From Saccharopolyspora ipomoeae (GTDB taxonomy: Bacteria; Actinomycetota; Actinomycetes; Mycobacteriales; Pseudonocardiaceae): a stretch of 64,000 bases of DNA. The stretch's first letter is position 1, and each line of letters opens with the position of its first letter. Shown one piece after another: positions 42,936-52,006 of this stretch. The notes below the pieces were generated by a model. The model worked only from the letters and a program-made list of their open reading frames with translations. It made no database searches and was not told the origin of the DNA. The stretch spans positions 1 through 64,000 of the forward strand of contig NZ_JASAOF010000030.1 in NCBI RefSeq assembly GCF_029952525.1, in the 5' to 3' direction. Made by a program: the position numbers and the translations under genes.

Positions 42936-43430
42936 TCAGAACCCCCAGGGGCCGGTGGGCAGGGTGAGCCCGATTAGTCGGTCGAAGACGACGAACACCA
43001 GGGCGGCGAGCGACCACCCGTGGGCGACGACGTGCCAGCCGCGGGGTGCGCCGAGCAGCAGCGCGGCCGCGATGAACAGACCTGCGGAGGTCACGACGTA
43101 GCCGAGCACCGGCAGCAGCAGCGCGAAGGCCACCAGCGCGGCGACCAGGGCGCAGAGGCGCAGCGCGGAGCGCGATCGCAGCGGAACTCCGGCCGCTGCC
43201 GAGCGCAGTTCGGCCGAGGACCGCGCGACCAGCCCGATCCCGACGACGCCGAGCAGCGATCCCAGCACCAGCGGCACGGTCGCCGGTCCCGCCACGCCCT
43301 TGCCGGTGTCGGGCAGCGCGATCGCGTCGGTGATGACCAGGATTGCGGCGACCACCATGAGAGCGCCGAAGAGCGTTGAGCTGAGGGCCGTCCTGCGATC
43401 GCAGCCCTGTTCCGGTTCTGAGGTCATCAT
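42936..43430 (-). CDS. tctB: Tripartite tricarboxylate transporter small permease TctB
   Basis: 164-residue, four-helix membrane subunit: [71 protein letters not shown] (outlines) and a last helix ending [14 protein letters not shown]. TctB proteins are poorly conserved but the size, helix pattern and C-terminal G-x-x-LP-x-G-P motif fit. Start ATG at 43430 (GGGGAGG upstream) overlaps the TctC stop. Confidence 0.85.
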   Translation of the reverse strand: MMTSEPEQGCDRRTALSSTLFGALMVVAAILVITDAIALPDTGKGVAGPATVPLVLGSLLGVVGIGLVARSSAELRSAAAGVPLRSRSALRLCALVAALVAFALLLPVLGYVVTSAGLFIAAALLLGAPRGWHVVAHGWSLAALVFVVFDRLIGLTLPTGPWGF

Positions 43431-44461
43431 CGCCTCCCCAATCCGATCTCGGCGAGCAGCTCCGCCACGCGGGACTCCTCGGAGCGCACGAACTCCTCGA
43501 ACTCGGGGCCGGCGAGCGTCGCGTCGCCCCAACCCCGGCGGGCCAGCGCCTCGCGCCAACCGGGGGTTCTCGTCATCTCCAGCAGCACTTGCTCCAGCGC
43601 GTGCTCGTGTTCGGCGGAAATGCCCTTCGGCGCGACGACACCGCGCCAGTTCTGCAGTTCCACGTCGAGCCCGGTTTCGCGCAACGTCGGCACGTCGGGC
43701 AGTTCGGGGAGCCGGTGCGGGCTGGACACCGCGAGCGCGCGCACCTGACCGGCTTCGATCTGCGGCCGGATCTCCGACACCCCGGAGATGCCGAGGGACG
43801 AGCGGCCGGACAGCAAAGTGGTGAGCGCTTCGCCGCCCCCGGAGTGCGCCACGTAGCTGACCTCGGCGGGGTTGGCCCCGGCGGCTTTGGCCAGCATCGC
43901 CGCGAGGATGTGCTCGACCCCGCCGGCGGAGCCGCCCGAGATCGAAACACCGCGCAGGTCGGCGCGCATCGCGTCGGCGACCGAGGTCATGTCCCGCAGC
44001 GGTGAGTCCGCCGAGGTGACCACGACCTGGTAGTCGGTGGTGAGCCGGACCAGCGGGACGGTCTCCGACAGCGAGTGCGGCGAGTCGTTGGTCTCGGCGG
44101 CGCCGATCATGATCAGCCCGGTGGTCATCAGCTGGCTCGGGTCGCCCTGGTGGCGGACGAACTGGCTGAGCCCGATCGTTCCGCCCGCGCCGCTGACGTT
44201 GTAGACCTCGCTGCGCCCGACGAGATCGCGCAACGCGCTCTGCATCTCGCGGGAGGTCTGGTCCCAGCCACCACCGGGAGCCGCGGGCGCCATGATCCGC
44301 AACTGCTCGCCTGCGAGAACCCGGGCCGCGGCGCCGCGTTCGGGGTCCTCCCCGGGATCAGTGGCGACCAGCGCGCCGGTCGCGAGAACGGCGACGGCCA
44401 GCGGCGCCCAGTAGGTCCATCGTCGCCGGGGTGCGGTGTCCTGCCGTCTTCTGTTGCGCAT
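43427..44461 (-). CDS. tctC: Tripartite tricarboxylate transporter substrate-binding protein TctC
   Basis: 344-residue extracytoplasmic receptor. An RNRRR...RRRW basic head and a single hydrophobic segment (WAPLAVAVLATGALVA) provide a signal peptide or anchor; there is no lipobox cysteine. The Bug/TctC fold is shown by APAAPGGGWDQTSREMQ near residue 70, VYNVSGAGGTIGLSQFV, and HRLPELPDVPTLRETGLDVE toward the C-terminus. It captures the substrate for TctAB. It is divergent from the tricarballylate dehydrogenase gene with a 92-bp shared regulatory region carrying a TGTATACA element. Confidence 0.92.
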   Translation of the reverse strand: MRNRRRQDTAPRRRWTYWAPLAVAVLATGALVATDPGEDPERGAAARVLAGEQLRIMAPAAPGGGWDQTSREMQSALRDLVGRSEVYNVSGAGGTIGLSQFVRHQGDPSQLMTTGLIMIGAAETNDSPHSLSETVPLVRLTTDYQVVVTSADSPLRDMTSVADAMRADLRGVSISGGSAGGVEHILAAMLAKAAGANPAEVSYVAHSGGGEALTTLLSGRSSLGISGVSEIRPQIEAGQVRALAVSSPHRLPELPDVPTLRETGLDVELQNWRGVVAPKGISAEHEHALEQVLLEMTRTPGWREALARRGWGDATLAGPEFEEFVRSEESRVAELLAEIGLGRR

Positions 44462-44509
44462 AGAGCTCCATTGCTCCCTCGGGCTGTTCTGGACATCGTG
44501 GTGCACGAA

Positions 44510-44537
44510 TGTATACAGTCACATGCAGTCGGATACA
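44510..44537. promoter_or_regulatory. GntR-type operator between tctC and the dehydrogenase gene
   Basis: The element starts with the perfect palindrome TGTATACA (44510-44517). GGATACA at 44531-44537 makes an imperfect inverted repeat with TGTATAC across 14 bp. It lies in the divergent promoter region and shares the GTATAC core with the site before the gntR gene at 41383. Confidence 0.55.
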
Positions 44538-44553
44538 AGACCCGGGAGGAAGA

Positions 44554-46044
44554 GTGCGACAACAGGACCGCTCAGCGGCTGGTGACGTGGTGGACGTCGT
44601 CGTGGTCGGAGGCGGCAACGCCGGTTTCAGCGCAGCGCACGCCGCGGCCGAGCGCGGTCGGCGCGTTCTCCTGCTGGAGCGAGGAGCGCCCGCGGAAGCC
44701 GGCGGCAACAGCTACTACACCGCGGGCGCGTTCCGCATCGTCCACAGTGGTCTTGAGGACGTCGCCGACCTGCTCGACGACGACGAGCGGCACGCCATCT
44801 CGGTCCTGCCGCCCTACGCGCCGGAGGACTTCGCCGCCGACATGGCGAAGGTGACCGAGGGGCGCAACGATCCGGCGCTCACCGACGTGCTGATCGGCGA
44901 CAGCCAGGACGCGCTGAGGTGGCTGCGCGGGAAGGGGTTGCGCTTCCGGCTCATGTACGAGCGCCAGGCCTATCCCGACCACGAGCAGCGCCAGGTCTTC
45001 TGGGGCGGGCTGGCCGTCGGGAGCACGGGCGGCGGCAAGGGGTTGATCGAACAGCACACGGCGGCGGCCGAGTCGGCGGGCGTGGAGATCCGCTACGGAG
45101 TCCGCTGCCGGGAACTGGTGCTGGAGGGCGGTGCGGTGGTCGGGGTGGCCTACACCGATCCCGAGGGCGAGCGCCGGGAGGTGCGCGCGGAGTCCGTCGT
45201 GCTGGCCGCAGGTGGTTTCGAGGCCAACGCGGACATGCGCCGCGAGCACCTCGGCGAGGGGTGGCAGCAGGCCAAGGTTCGCGGAACGCCGCACAACACC
45301 GGCGACATGCTCACCGCCGCGATCGCCGCCGGGGCGGCGACCCACGGGGACTGGGGCACCTGCCACAGCGTGGCGTGGGACGCCTGGCACGAGCACAACG
45401 AGAGCAACCGCGAGTTCACCAACCAGCTCACGCGCGGCGGGTACCCCTTGGGCATCGTGGTCAACTCCGCCGGGCGACGATTCCTCGACGAGGGAGCGGA
45501 CTTCCGCAACCTGACCTACGCCAAGTACGGCGCCCGGATCCTGGCCCAGCCCGGCGGTTCCGCGTTCCAGATCTTCGACGCCACCACCCGCCCCTGGCTG
45601 CGCGCCGAGGAGTACGACATGCCCGGTGCTTCGGTCGTGGTGGCCGACACCATCGAGGAACTGGCCGCGGGCACGGGTGTTGACGCCGCGGCGCTGCAGA
45701 GCACCGTGGCCGAGTTCAACGCGTCCGTCGACCGCTCCACCGAGCTCGACGCCGCGGTCCTGGACGGTCGCCGCGCAGCGGTGACACCGCCGAAGTCGAA
45801 CTGGGCCATCCCGCTGGAAACCGCCCCGTACTACGCGTTCCCCGTGACGTGCGGCATCACCTTCACCTTCGGCGGGCTGCGAGCCGACACCAGCGGTCGG
45901 GTGCTCGACGACGCGAACGCGCCGATCCCGGGCCTGCTCGTCTGCGGTGAGATGCTCGGCGGCCTGTTCAGCGGGAACTACCCGGGCGGCACGGGTCTGA
46001 CCTCGGGCGCGGTCTTCGGGAGGAGGGCGGGCGCCCTCGCCTGA
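44554..46044 (+). CDS. tcuA: FAD-dependent tricarballylate dehydrogenase (TcuA-like)
   Basis: 496-residue flavoprotein of the fumarate reductase family. The FAD motif is VVVGGGNAGFSAAHAAAERG, GGNSYYTAGAFRI follows, and the C-terminus GGLFSGNYPGGTGLTSG is the conserved block of TcuA/CobZ proteins. TcuA oxidises tricarballylate to cis-aconitate; in Salmonella an Fe-S/haem protein TcuB reoxidises its FAD, and none is seen here. The GTG start has GGAGG 5 nt upstream. The divergent TctCBA transporter would import the acid. A 17-bp stem hairpin follows the gene. Confidence 0.88.
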   Translation: MRQQDRSAAGDVVDVVVVGGGNAGFSAAHAAAERGRRVLLLERGAPAEAGGNSYYTAGAFRIVHSGLEDVADLLDDDERHAISVLPPYAPEDFAADMAKVTEGRNDPALTDVLIGDSQDALRWLRGKGLRFRLMYERQAYPDHEQRQVFWGGLAVGSTGGGKGLIEQHTAAAESAGVEIRYGVRCRELVLEGGAVVGVAYTDPEGERREVRAESVVLAAGGFEANADMRREHLGEGWQQAKVRGTPHNTGDMLTAAIAAGAATHGDWGTCHSVAWDAWHEHNESNREFTNQLTRGGYPLGIVVNSAGRRFLDEGADFRNLTYAKYGARILAQPGGSAFQIFDATTRPWLRAEEYDMPGASVVVADTIEELAAGTGVDAAALQSTVAEFNASVDRSTELDAAVLDGRRAAVTPPKSNWAIPLETAPYYAFPVTCGITFTFGGLRADTSGRVLDDANAPIPGLLVCGEMLGGLFSGNYPGGTGLTSGAVFGRRAGALA

Positions 46045-46071
46045 CCCGGCGGCGCGCGTGCAGCGCAGCAG

Positions 46072-46112
46072 CGGAGGCCCCCGGCCGGTGGTGACCCGGC
46101 CGGGGGCCTCCG
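46072..46112 (+). terminator. Strong hairpin terminator after the tcuA-like gene
   Basis: GGAGGCCCCCGGCCGG pairs perfectly with CCGGCCGGGGGCCTCC around a 7-nt loop, plus one more closing pair. It starts 27 bp after the stop and separates the unit from the SPFH genes. No T tract. Confidence 0.75.
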
Positions 46113-46152
46113 TCCGCCGGGGGATGCCGTCGCCGTTCGAGGCGATCGGCTC

Positions 46153-46170
46153 CAAAGTGATATCACTTTG
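46153..46170. promoter_or_regulatory. 18-bp perfect palindrome upstream of the SPFH gene
   Basis: CAAAGTGATATCACTTTG is a perfect, AT-rich palindrome in an otherwise GC-rich region, 45 bp before the SPFH ATG. GCTAGACTCCTGCTAG follows immediately. The ribbon-helix-helix protein encoded downstream is the obvious candidate to bind it. Confidence 0.7.
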
Positions 46171-46215
46171 CTAGACTCCTGCTAGTAGGCCGATCACCGA
46201 CAGTCAGGAGAGCTC

Positions 46216-47130
46216 ATGACCGCGGAACGCGACACCGACGCGAAGCCGGTGCGGATGCCCGAATCGCCGGTCGTCGAACAGCAGGCGTTCCGGCTGCCGG
46301 GCGTGCTGATGGCCGTGGTGGCGCTCGTGCTCGTGCTCGGTGGTGGCGGGGTGCTGTTCGCCGGGATCGTCGTCGACGCGGTCCTCCTGATGGGGCTCGG
46401 GCTGGTGCCGGGAGTCGCCGGACTCGTGCTGCTGGGCGGGCTCATCGCGGTCGCGCCCGGCGAGGCGCGCGTGCTGCAGTTCCTCGGCCGCTACACCGGC
46501 ACGGTGCGCTCGACCGGCCTGCACTGGGTGAACCCGTTCAGCAGCAAGACGAAGGTGTCCACCCGGATCCGCAATCACGAGACCGCTGTCATGAAGGTCA
46601 ACGACTCGGACGGCAACCCCATCGAGATCGCCTCCGTGGTGGTGTGGCAGGTCGCCGACACGGCGCAGGCCACGTTCGCCGTCGACAGCTTCGTCGAGTT
46701 CGTCGAGACCCAGACCGAGACGGCGGTCCGGCACATCGCCACCAGCTACCCCTACGACGGCGACGAGGACCAGCCCTTCTCGTTGCGGGACAACGCCGAC
46801 GAGATCACCGGCAAGCTCTCCGCCGAGATCGCCGCTCGGGTGCGGGCGGCCGGCGTCGACGTGGTCGAGTCCCGGCTCACCCACCTCGCCTACGCTCCCG
46901 AGATCGCCCAGGCCATGCTGCAGCGCCAGCAGGCCGGTGCCGTCGTCGCAGCCCGGCAGCGCATCGTCGAAGGAGCTGTCGGCATGGTCGACCTCGCGCT
47001 GCAGAAGCTCTCGGAGCGCGAGGTCGTCGACCTGGACGAGGAGCGCAAGGCGGCCATGGTCAGCAACCTGCTGGTCGTGCTCTGCGGGGACACCCAGCCC
47101 GTGGTCAACACGGGCTCGCTCTACCACTGA
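46216..47130 (+). CDS. SPFH/band-7 domain membrane protein
   Basis: 304-residue stomatin/prohibitin-family protein. Two N-terminal hydrophobic stretches ([21 protein letters not shown] and [24 protein letters not shown] in outline) anchor it. The SPFH domain begins [29 protein letters not shown], and the coiled-coil-prone region [23 protein letters not shown] follows. It probably forms an oligomeric membrane scaffold; partners are unknown. The RHH protein gene lies 104 bp downstream on the same strand. The ATG has AGGAG 6 nt upstream. Confidence 0.9.
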   Translation: MTAERDTDAKPVRMPESPVVEQQAFRLPGVLMAVVALVLVLGGGGVLFAGIVVDAVLLMGLGLVPGVAGLVLLGGLIAVAPGEARVLQFLGRYTGTVRSTGLHWVNPFSSKTKVSTRIRNHETAVMKVNDSDGNPIEIASVVVWQVADTAQATFAVDSFVEFVETQTETAVRHIATSYPYDGDEDQPFSLRDNADEITGKLSAEIAARVRAAGVDVVESRLTHLAYAPEIAQAMLQRQQAGAVVAARQRIVEGAVGMVDLALQKLSEREVVDLDEERKAAMVSNLLVVLCGDTQPVVNTGSLYH

Positions 47131-47234
47131 TCGGGTCGTGACATCGTGGCGAGCGGTCCACGGCTCCTGCCGGAAGGGCAGGACCGGTAGGACCGCGGAA
47201 GACCGTCGCGACGGTCGAGAGAGGCGGTGAGGGC

Positions 47235-47438
47235 ATGGTCGCGCGGAAGGGTTTCCTGCTCCGGTTGGACCCGGCGATCCACGACGCGCTCGCCGTGTGG
47301 GCGCGGGACGAGCTGCGCAGCACCAACGCGCAGATCGAGTTCCTGCTGCGGCGAGCTCTCGCCGACGCCGGACGGCTCCCCTCCGACGCAGGTGGACCGG
47401 CCAAGCGCGGCAGACCCCCGAAACCGACCGCGGACTGA
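47235..47438 (+). CDS. Arc-type ribbon-helix-helix DNA-binding protein
   Basis: 67 residues: KGFLLRLDPAIHDALAVWARDELRSTNAQIEFLLRRAL in outline, i.e. a basic beta strand (FLLRLD) followed by two helices as in Arc/MetJ/HicB-type RHH proteins. A Pro/Lys-rich tail ends GRPPKPTAD, an AT-hook-like GRP segment. It most likely binds the palindrome at 46153 and autoregulates the SPFH operon. No toxin gene is adjacent, which argues against a toxin-antitoxin pair. Confidence 0.8.
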   Translation: MVARKGFLLRLDPAIHDALAVWARDELRSTNAQIEFLLRRALADAGRLPSDAGGPAKRGRPPKPTAD

Positions 47439-47465
47439 CCGAGCCGCTCCGGGCCAGGACCCGAC

Positions 47466-48233
47466 TCAGCCGTGCAGGGCGAGGTAGGGCGCGAGCGCGA
47501 GGAGGGTGACGATCAGCGCGAGCTTCAGGCTGCGGGTGGGCAGGGCGTGGGCGATCTTCCAGCCGAGCACGACCCCGGCGAGCTCGGGGAGGCCGACCAG
47601 CGCGGCCAGCGGCCAGTTGATGGCGCCGTGGGCGAGGTAGCCGAGCGAACCCGCGGTGGCGATGACCACCGACTGCGCTTGCGCGGAGGCCAACGATTCC
47701 AGCACCGGCACGCCGAGCGCCACCAGCAGGGGAACGGTGAGCATCGGGCCGCCGATGCCCACCACGCCCGAGACGAGGGCCACCGCGAAGCCGAGCCCGA
47801 CGACCAGCGTCGCGGGCGGGTGCGCCAGCCGTTCCGCCGACGAGTGGTGCTCGCGGTACCACACCAGCGCGGCGACGGCCGCCAGGAGCACGCCGAGCAC
47901 GACCCCGAACGCGCGCTGGGACACCAGGGTGTTCAGCAGCACGCCGATGGGTGTGCCGACCACGGCCGTGCAGGCCAGGATCAGTGCGGTGCGGCGGGTT
48001 TCGGGCTCGCGCAGCTGCCCGGAGCGGGTGTAGGCGGCGGTCCCGAGAACGCCGGTGGCGACGTGGGTGACGATCGCGGTGCCCGCGACCTCAGCGGGCG
48101 AGAGGTCGGTCAGGGCGAACAGCCCGATCGTGGGCAGCACGCCGCCGGGGCCGACCGCGGTGATCCCGATCCCTCCGGCGAGGCCCAGCAGCCCGAGCAG
48201 CACCAGCACGGGCAGGGGGAGCGCGGCCATCAT
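47466..48233 (-). CDS. TSUP (TauE/SafE) family sulfite/organic anion exporter
   Basis: About 255 residues with eight hydrophobic segments and the duplicated TSUP pattern: GGIGITAVGPGGVLPTI in the first half and SGVVGIGGPMLTVPLLVALGVP in the second. These permeases export sulfite, sulfoacetate or related anions. The start is uncertain: two adjacent ATGs at 48233/48230 lack a clear ribosome site, and a GTG at 48290 is too close to GAGGAA. It follows IlvD on the same strand at 132 bp; no functional link is evident. Confidence 0.85.
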   Translation of the reverse strand: MMAALPLPVLVLLGLLGLAGGIGITAVGPGGVLPTIGLFALTDLSPAEVAGTAIVTHVATGVLGTAAYTRSGQLREPETRRTALILACTAVVGTPIGVLLNTLVSQRAFGVVLGVLLAAVAALVWYREHHSSAERLAHPPATLVVGLGFAVALVSGVVGIGGPMLTVPLLVALGVPVLESLASAQAQSVVIATAGSLGYLAHGAINWPLAALVGLPELAGVVLGWKIAHALPTRSLKLALIVTLLALAPYLALHG

Positions 48234-48364
48234 CGGGCGGCCGACGATCGGTCGGGGGAGTGCACGGCGTAGCTCACCGGCACAGCTCACTTCCTCGGCC
48301 GGGTGAGGTCAAGGCCGACGATGCCGGGTCTGGTGCGCCGAGAACGCGGGGCACGCACCGGTGC

Positions 48365-50038
48365 TCAGGAGCAGACCGCTCCGTTCGCGGCGGAGCCGAC
48401 GAGCTTCGCGTACTTGGCCAGCACGCCCGTGCGGTGCCCCGGGGAGCGCGGGGTCCAATTGTTCCGCCGCCTCTCCAGCTCGTGCTGCGGGATGTCGAGG
48501 TCGAGGGTCTTGGCGGCCATGTCGAGCACGATCGGGTCGCCGTCGGCCACCAGCGCGATGGGGCCGCCGTCGGTGGCTTCCGGCGCGACGTGCCCGATGC
48601 ACAGGCCGGTCGTCGCTCCGGAGAAGCGCCCGTCGGTGACGAGCAGCACGTCCTTGCCCAGGCCCGCACCCTTGATCATGCCGGTGACGGCGAGCATCTC
48701 CCGCATCCCGGGGCCACCGCGCGGGCCCTCGTAGCGGATCACCACGACGTCGCCGGGGACGACGGTGCCGTCGGCGACGGCGTCGAGAGCGCCCTGCTCG
48801 CCGTCGAAAACCCTGGCGCGGCCGCGGAATTCGGCGGCGTCGAAGCCCGCGGACTTGACCACGGCGCCGTCCGGCGCCAGCGAGCCGCGCAGGACGGTGA
48901 TCCCGCCCGTCGGGTGGATGGGGTCGTTCATCGCGTGGATCACGGTGCCGTCGAGGTCCGGCGGGTCGATCTCGGCGAGGTTGTCGGCGACGGTGCGGCC
49001 GGTGCAGGTGAGCGCGTCGCCGTGCAGGAGACCGGCGTCCAGCAGCGCCTTCATCACCACGGGCACCCCGCCGACCTGGTCGACCGTGCTCATCACGTGC
49101 GCGCCGAAGGGCTTGACGTCGGCCAGGTGCGGGACCCGGTCGCCGATGCGGTCGAAGTCGTCGAGGGCGAGCGGCACCTGCGCCTCGGCGGCGATCGCGA
49201 GCAGGTGCAGCACGGCGTTCGTGGACCCGCCGAACGCCAGCACGACGGCGATCGCGTTCTCGAACGCCTCGCGGGTCAGGACCTGCCGGGCGGTGATCCG
49301 CTGCTCCAGCATCCCGATCACCGCCTCGCCCGAGGCGCGGGCGATGCCGTCGCGCCGCCGGTCGACGGCGGGCGGGCTCGCCGAGCCCGGCAACGCCATG
49401 CCCAGCGCCTCGGCGGCGCTGGCCATCGTGTTCGCCGTGTACATGCCGGCGCAGGCGCCTTCGCCCGGGCAGATGGCGCGCTCGATCTCGGTGAGCTCGT
49501 CGCGGCTGATCAGCCCGCGGGCGCAGGCGCCGACGGCCTCGAACGCATCGGCGATGTTGACCTCGCGCCCGTCGACGTGCCCGGGCAGGATCGTCCCGGC
49601 GTAGACGAAGGTGGCGGCCAGGTCGAGCCGGGCGGCGGCCATCAGCATCCCGGGCAGCGACTTGTCGCACCCGGCGAGCAGGACGGTGCCGTCGAGCCGT
49701 TCGGCCTCGACGACCGTCTCCACCGAGTCGGCGATGATGTCGCGGCTGACCAGCGAGTAGTGCATGCCGACGTGACCCATCGAGATGCCGTCGGAGACCG
49801 AGATCGTGCCGAACTCCATCGGGTAACCGCCCGCGCGGTGCACGCCTTCCTTCGCGGCCTGCGCCAAGCGCTGCAGGGACAGGTTGCACGGCGTGATCTC
49901 GTTCCAGCTCGACGCGATGCCGATCTGCGGCTTGGCGAGGTCGGCATCGCGCATCCCGACGGCGCGGAGCATGCCGCGCGCGGCGGTGCGCTCGATGCCT
50001 TGCGTGACCTGGCGGGAGCGAAGTTCGAGGTCGGACAT
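48365..50038 (-). CDS. ilvD: Dihydroxy-acid dehydratase (IlvD/Edd family)
   Basis: 557-residue Fe-S dehydratase. Family blocks with cluster cysteines are [27 protein letters not shown] and [16 protein letters not shown]; the C-terminal [17 protein letters not shown] is the diphosphate/substrate loop. Length and motifs match IlvD of valine/isoleucine synthesis (2,3-dihydroxy-acid to 2-keto-acid). The neighbouring hexuronate genes raise the alternative of a sugar-acid dehydratase, since that subfamily shares the fold. A strong terminator separates it from the TRAP genes, favouring an independent role. ATG at 50038 has GAGGAG upstream. Confidence 0.9.
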   Translation of the reverse strand: MSDLELRSRQVTQGIERTAARGMLRAVGMRDADLAKPQIGIASSWNEITPCNLSLQRLAQAAKEGVHRAGGYPMEFGTISVSDGISMGHVGMHYSLVSRDIIADSVETVVEAERLDGTVLLAGCDKSLPGMLMAAARLDLAATFVYAGTILPGHVDGREVNIADAFEAVGACARGLISRDELTEIERAICPGEGACAGMYTANTMASAAEALGMALPGSASPPAVDRRRDGIARASGEAVIGMLEQRITARQVLTREAFENAIAVVLAFGGSTNAVLHLLAIAAEAQVPLALDDFDRIGDRVPHLADVKPFGAHVMSTVDQVGGVPVVMKALLDAGLLHGDALTCTGRTVADNLAEIDPPDLDGTVIHAMNDPIHPTGGITVLRGSLAPDGAVVKSAGFDAAEFRGRARVFDGEQGALDAVADGTVVPGDVVVIRYEGPRGGPGMREMLAVTGMIKGAGLGKDVLLVTDGRFSGATTGLCIGHVAPEATDGGPIALVADGDPIVLDMAAKTLDLDIPQHELERRRNNWTPRSPGHRTGVLAKYAKLVGSAANGAVCS

Positions 50039-50140
50039 CACGGCTCCTCGGCGCGGAGTGGACGGGACGACGAACCTCACGATGGCAGCCCGCGGCCGCG
50101 CAGGCACGCTTGGACACGCGAGAGTTGATGATGCGGACGT

Positions 50141-50177
50141 GGGAGGAGCGCCCTGCGCGGGGCAGGGCGCTCCTCCC
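50141..50177 (-). terminator. 16-bp perfect hairpin between dctM and ilvD
   Basis: GGGAGGAGCGCCCTGC pairs perfectly with GCAGGGCGCTCCTCCC around a 5-nt loop. It starts 13 bp after the dctM stop on the minus strand and is among the most stable hairpins in the window. It should end the GH31-TRAP transcript before ilvD. Confidence 0.8.
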
Positions 50178-50189
50178 GGAGGGCGAGCG

Positions 50190-51494
50190 CTATTCGAGCA
50201 GACCCATCAGGCCCGGCAGCCCCAGGGACAGCGCGGGGATGAAGGTGACGGCGACGAGCAGCAGGACGAGCCCGACGAAGTGCGGGATCAGCTTCGGGAC
50301 GACCCGCTCGATCGACTCCCCGCTGACCCCGGTCCCGACGAACAGGACCGAACCGACCGGCGGCGTCATGGTGCCGATGCACATCGCGAGGATGAGCACC
50401 ATCCCGAACTGGACCGGGTCCATCCCGATCTCCTCGGTGATGGGCAGCAGGATCGGCGTGAAGATCAGGATCGCGGGCGTGATGTCCATGAACGTGCCCA
50501 CGACCAGCAGCAGGAGCAGCATCAGCACCAGGATGATCGCCTGCGAGTCGGCCACCGACAGCAGCGCGTCGGTGATCGCCCCCGGGATGCCGGTGTAGGC
50601 CATCACCCACGACATGCCCGCCGAGGCGGCGATGAGGAACATGACGATGCCGGTGGAGACGATCGTCCGGGTCACGACGTCGGTGAACGACGCCCACGAC
50701 ATGCTCCGGTACGCCAGCGACAGCACCAGCGTGTACAGCACGGCCACCGCGGCGCCTTCGGTCGCGGTGAAGATCCCGAAGACGATCCCGCCGACGACCA
50801 CGACGATCAGCAGCAGGCCGGGCAGCGCCCGCAGCAGGCAGCGGAAGCCCTCGCCGACCGTGACGCGCTCGACCTTGGGGTAGCGCTGCCGCCGGGTGAA
50901 GACGTAGGCGATCACCATGATCACCAGGCCCATCAGGATCCCCGGCACGTAGCCCGCCATGAACAGCGCCGATACCGACACCCCACCGGCCACCGTCGAG
51001 TAGACGATCGCGGCCGTCGTCGGCGGGATGAGCAGGCCCGTCGGGGCGGAGGCGATGTTGACCGCGGCGCTGAAAGCCGGGTCGTAACCGGCCTTCCGCT
51101 GGCGGTCGTGCAGCGTGCTGCCGATCGCGGCGGCCGAGGCCACGGCGGAGCCCGACAGGGCTCCGAAGAGCATGTTCGCCAGCACGTTGGTGTGCGCCAG
51201 CGCCCCGGGCACGCGGCCCACCGCCACCAGGGCGAGGTCGACCAGGCGCCGCGCGATGCCACCCGTGTTCATGATGTTGCCCGCGAAGATGAACAGCGGG
51301 ACGGCCAGCAGCGAGAAGCTCTCGATGCCGACGTTCATCTGCTGGCCGATGATGTAGGTGGAGTCGTCCCACGGCAGGAAGACCAGTGCGGTGATGAACG
51401 AGGCCACCCCGAGCGACACCGAGATCGGCACGCCCGCGAACAGCAGGACGAAGAACGCGGCGAACAGGATCGAGACGGCGGTGAGAGCACCCAT
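50190..51494 (-). CDS. dctM: TRAP transporter large permease DctM
   Basis: 434-residue, 12-helix large subunit of a tripartite ATP-independent periplasmic transporter. Hallmarks: [79 protein letters not shown] (outlines) and [12 protein letters not shown] near the C-terminus. It drives Na+-coupled uptake of acids. ATG overlaps the dctQ stop. With GH31, mannonate dehydratase and uronate isomerase nearby, uronates are the likely substrate. Confidence 0.94.
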   Translation of the reverse strand: MGALTAVSILFAAFFVLLFAGVPISVSLGVASFITALVFLPWDDSTYIIGQQMNVGIESFSLLAVPLFIFAGNIMNTGGIARRLVDLALVAVGRVPGALAHTNVLANMLFGALSGSAVASAAAIGSTLHDRQRKAGYDPAFSAAVNIASAPTGLLIPPTTAAIVYSTVAGGVSVSALFMAGYVPGILMGLVIMVIAYVFTRRQRYPKVERVTVGEGFRCLLRALPGLLLIVVVVGGIVFGIFTATEGAAVAVLYTLVLSLAYRSMSWASFTDVVTRTIVSTGIVMFLIAASAGMSWVMAYTGIPGAITDALLSVADSQAIILVLMLLLLLVVGTFMDITPAILIFTPILLPITEEIGMDPVQFGMVLILAMCIGTMTPPVGSVLFVGTGVSGESIERVVPKLIPHFVGLVLLLVAVTFIPALSLGLPGLMGLLE

Positions 51495-52006
51495 CAGTCC
51501 GTTCCCTCCGTCTCGATCGTGACCTCGCGGAGGAGGTCTTCCCAGATGTTGAGGACCTGCGCGAACGCGATCGCCAGACCGGCGACCGGCCCGATCGCGT
51601 AGACCAGGCCGCGGGGAATCCCCAGCAGCGCCGAGTAGTCGGCGCTGGCGCTCCACGCCAGCATCGCGCCGCCGATCACCAGCACGATCACGGCGAAGGC
51701 CAGCACCAGGACGTCCGAGCCGAGCACGAGGGCGCGGCGCACCGCGGGCCCGAAGCGGTCCAGCAGCACCACCAGCGACATGTGCTTGCGGTGCAGGAAC
51801 GCGTACGCGGCGCTGACCATCGAGGTCCAGATGAGCGCGTAGCGCACCAGTTCCTCGGTGAAGGCGGCGGGCGATCCCAGCACGTAGCGGGTGAAGACCT
51901 GGAAGAGCACTAACAGGGTCATGATCACCAGCAGGACGCCGGCGAAGCCCGCGAGCGCGGCGCCGAGCCCCTGGCGCACCCGGGCGAGACGGTCGAGCGC
52001 GGTCAT
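51494..52006 (-). CDS. dctQ: TRAP transporter small permease DctQ
   Basis: 170-residue four-helix subunit. The second half of helix 1 (VLLVIMTLLVLFQVFTRYVLGSPAAFTEELVRYALIW in outline) contains the conserved QVFTRY...WTEEL-type segment (here FTEEL), followed by HRKHMSLVVLLDRF. It couples the receptor to DctM. Start and stop overlap both neighbours by ATGA, so dctPQM are translationally coupled. Confidence 0.92.
   Translation of the reverse strand: MTALDRLARVRQGLGAALAGFAGVLLVIMTLLVLFQVFTRYVLGSPAAFTEELVRYALIWTSMVSAAYAFLHRKHMSLVVLLDRFGPAVRRALVLGSDVLVLAFAVIVLVIGGAMLAWSASADYSALLGIPRGLVYAIGPVAGLAIAFAQVLNIWEDLLREVTIETEGTD

Noticed and set aside
47235-47438. Toxin-antitoxin interpretation of the RHH protein
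   Set aside because: No HicA-, RelE- or VapC-like partner is adjacent; it follows the SPFH gene and a matching palindrome suggests autoregulation.
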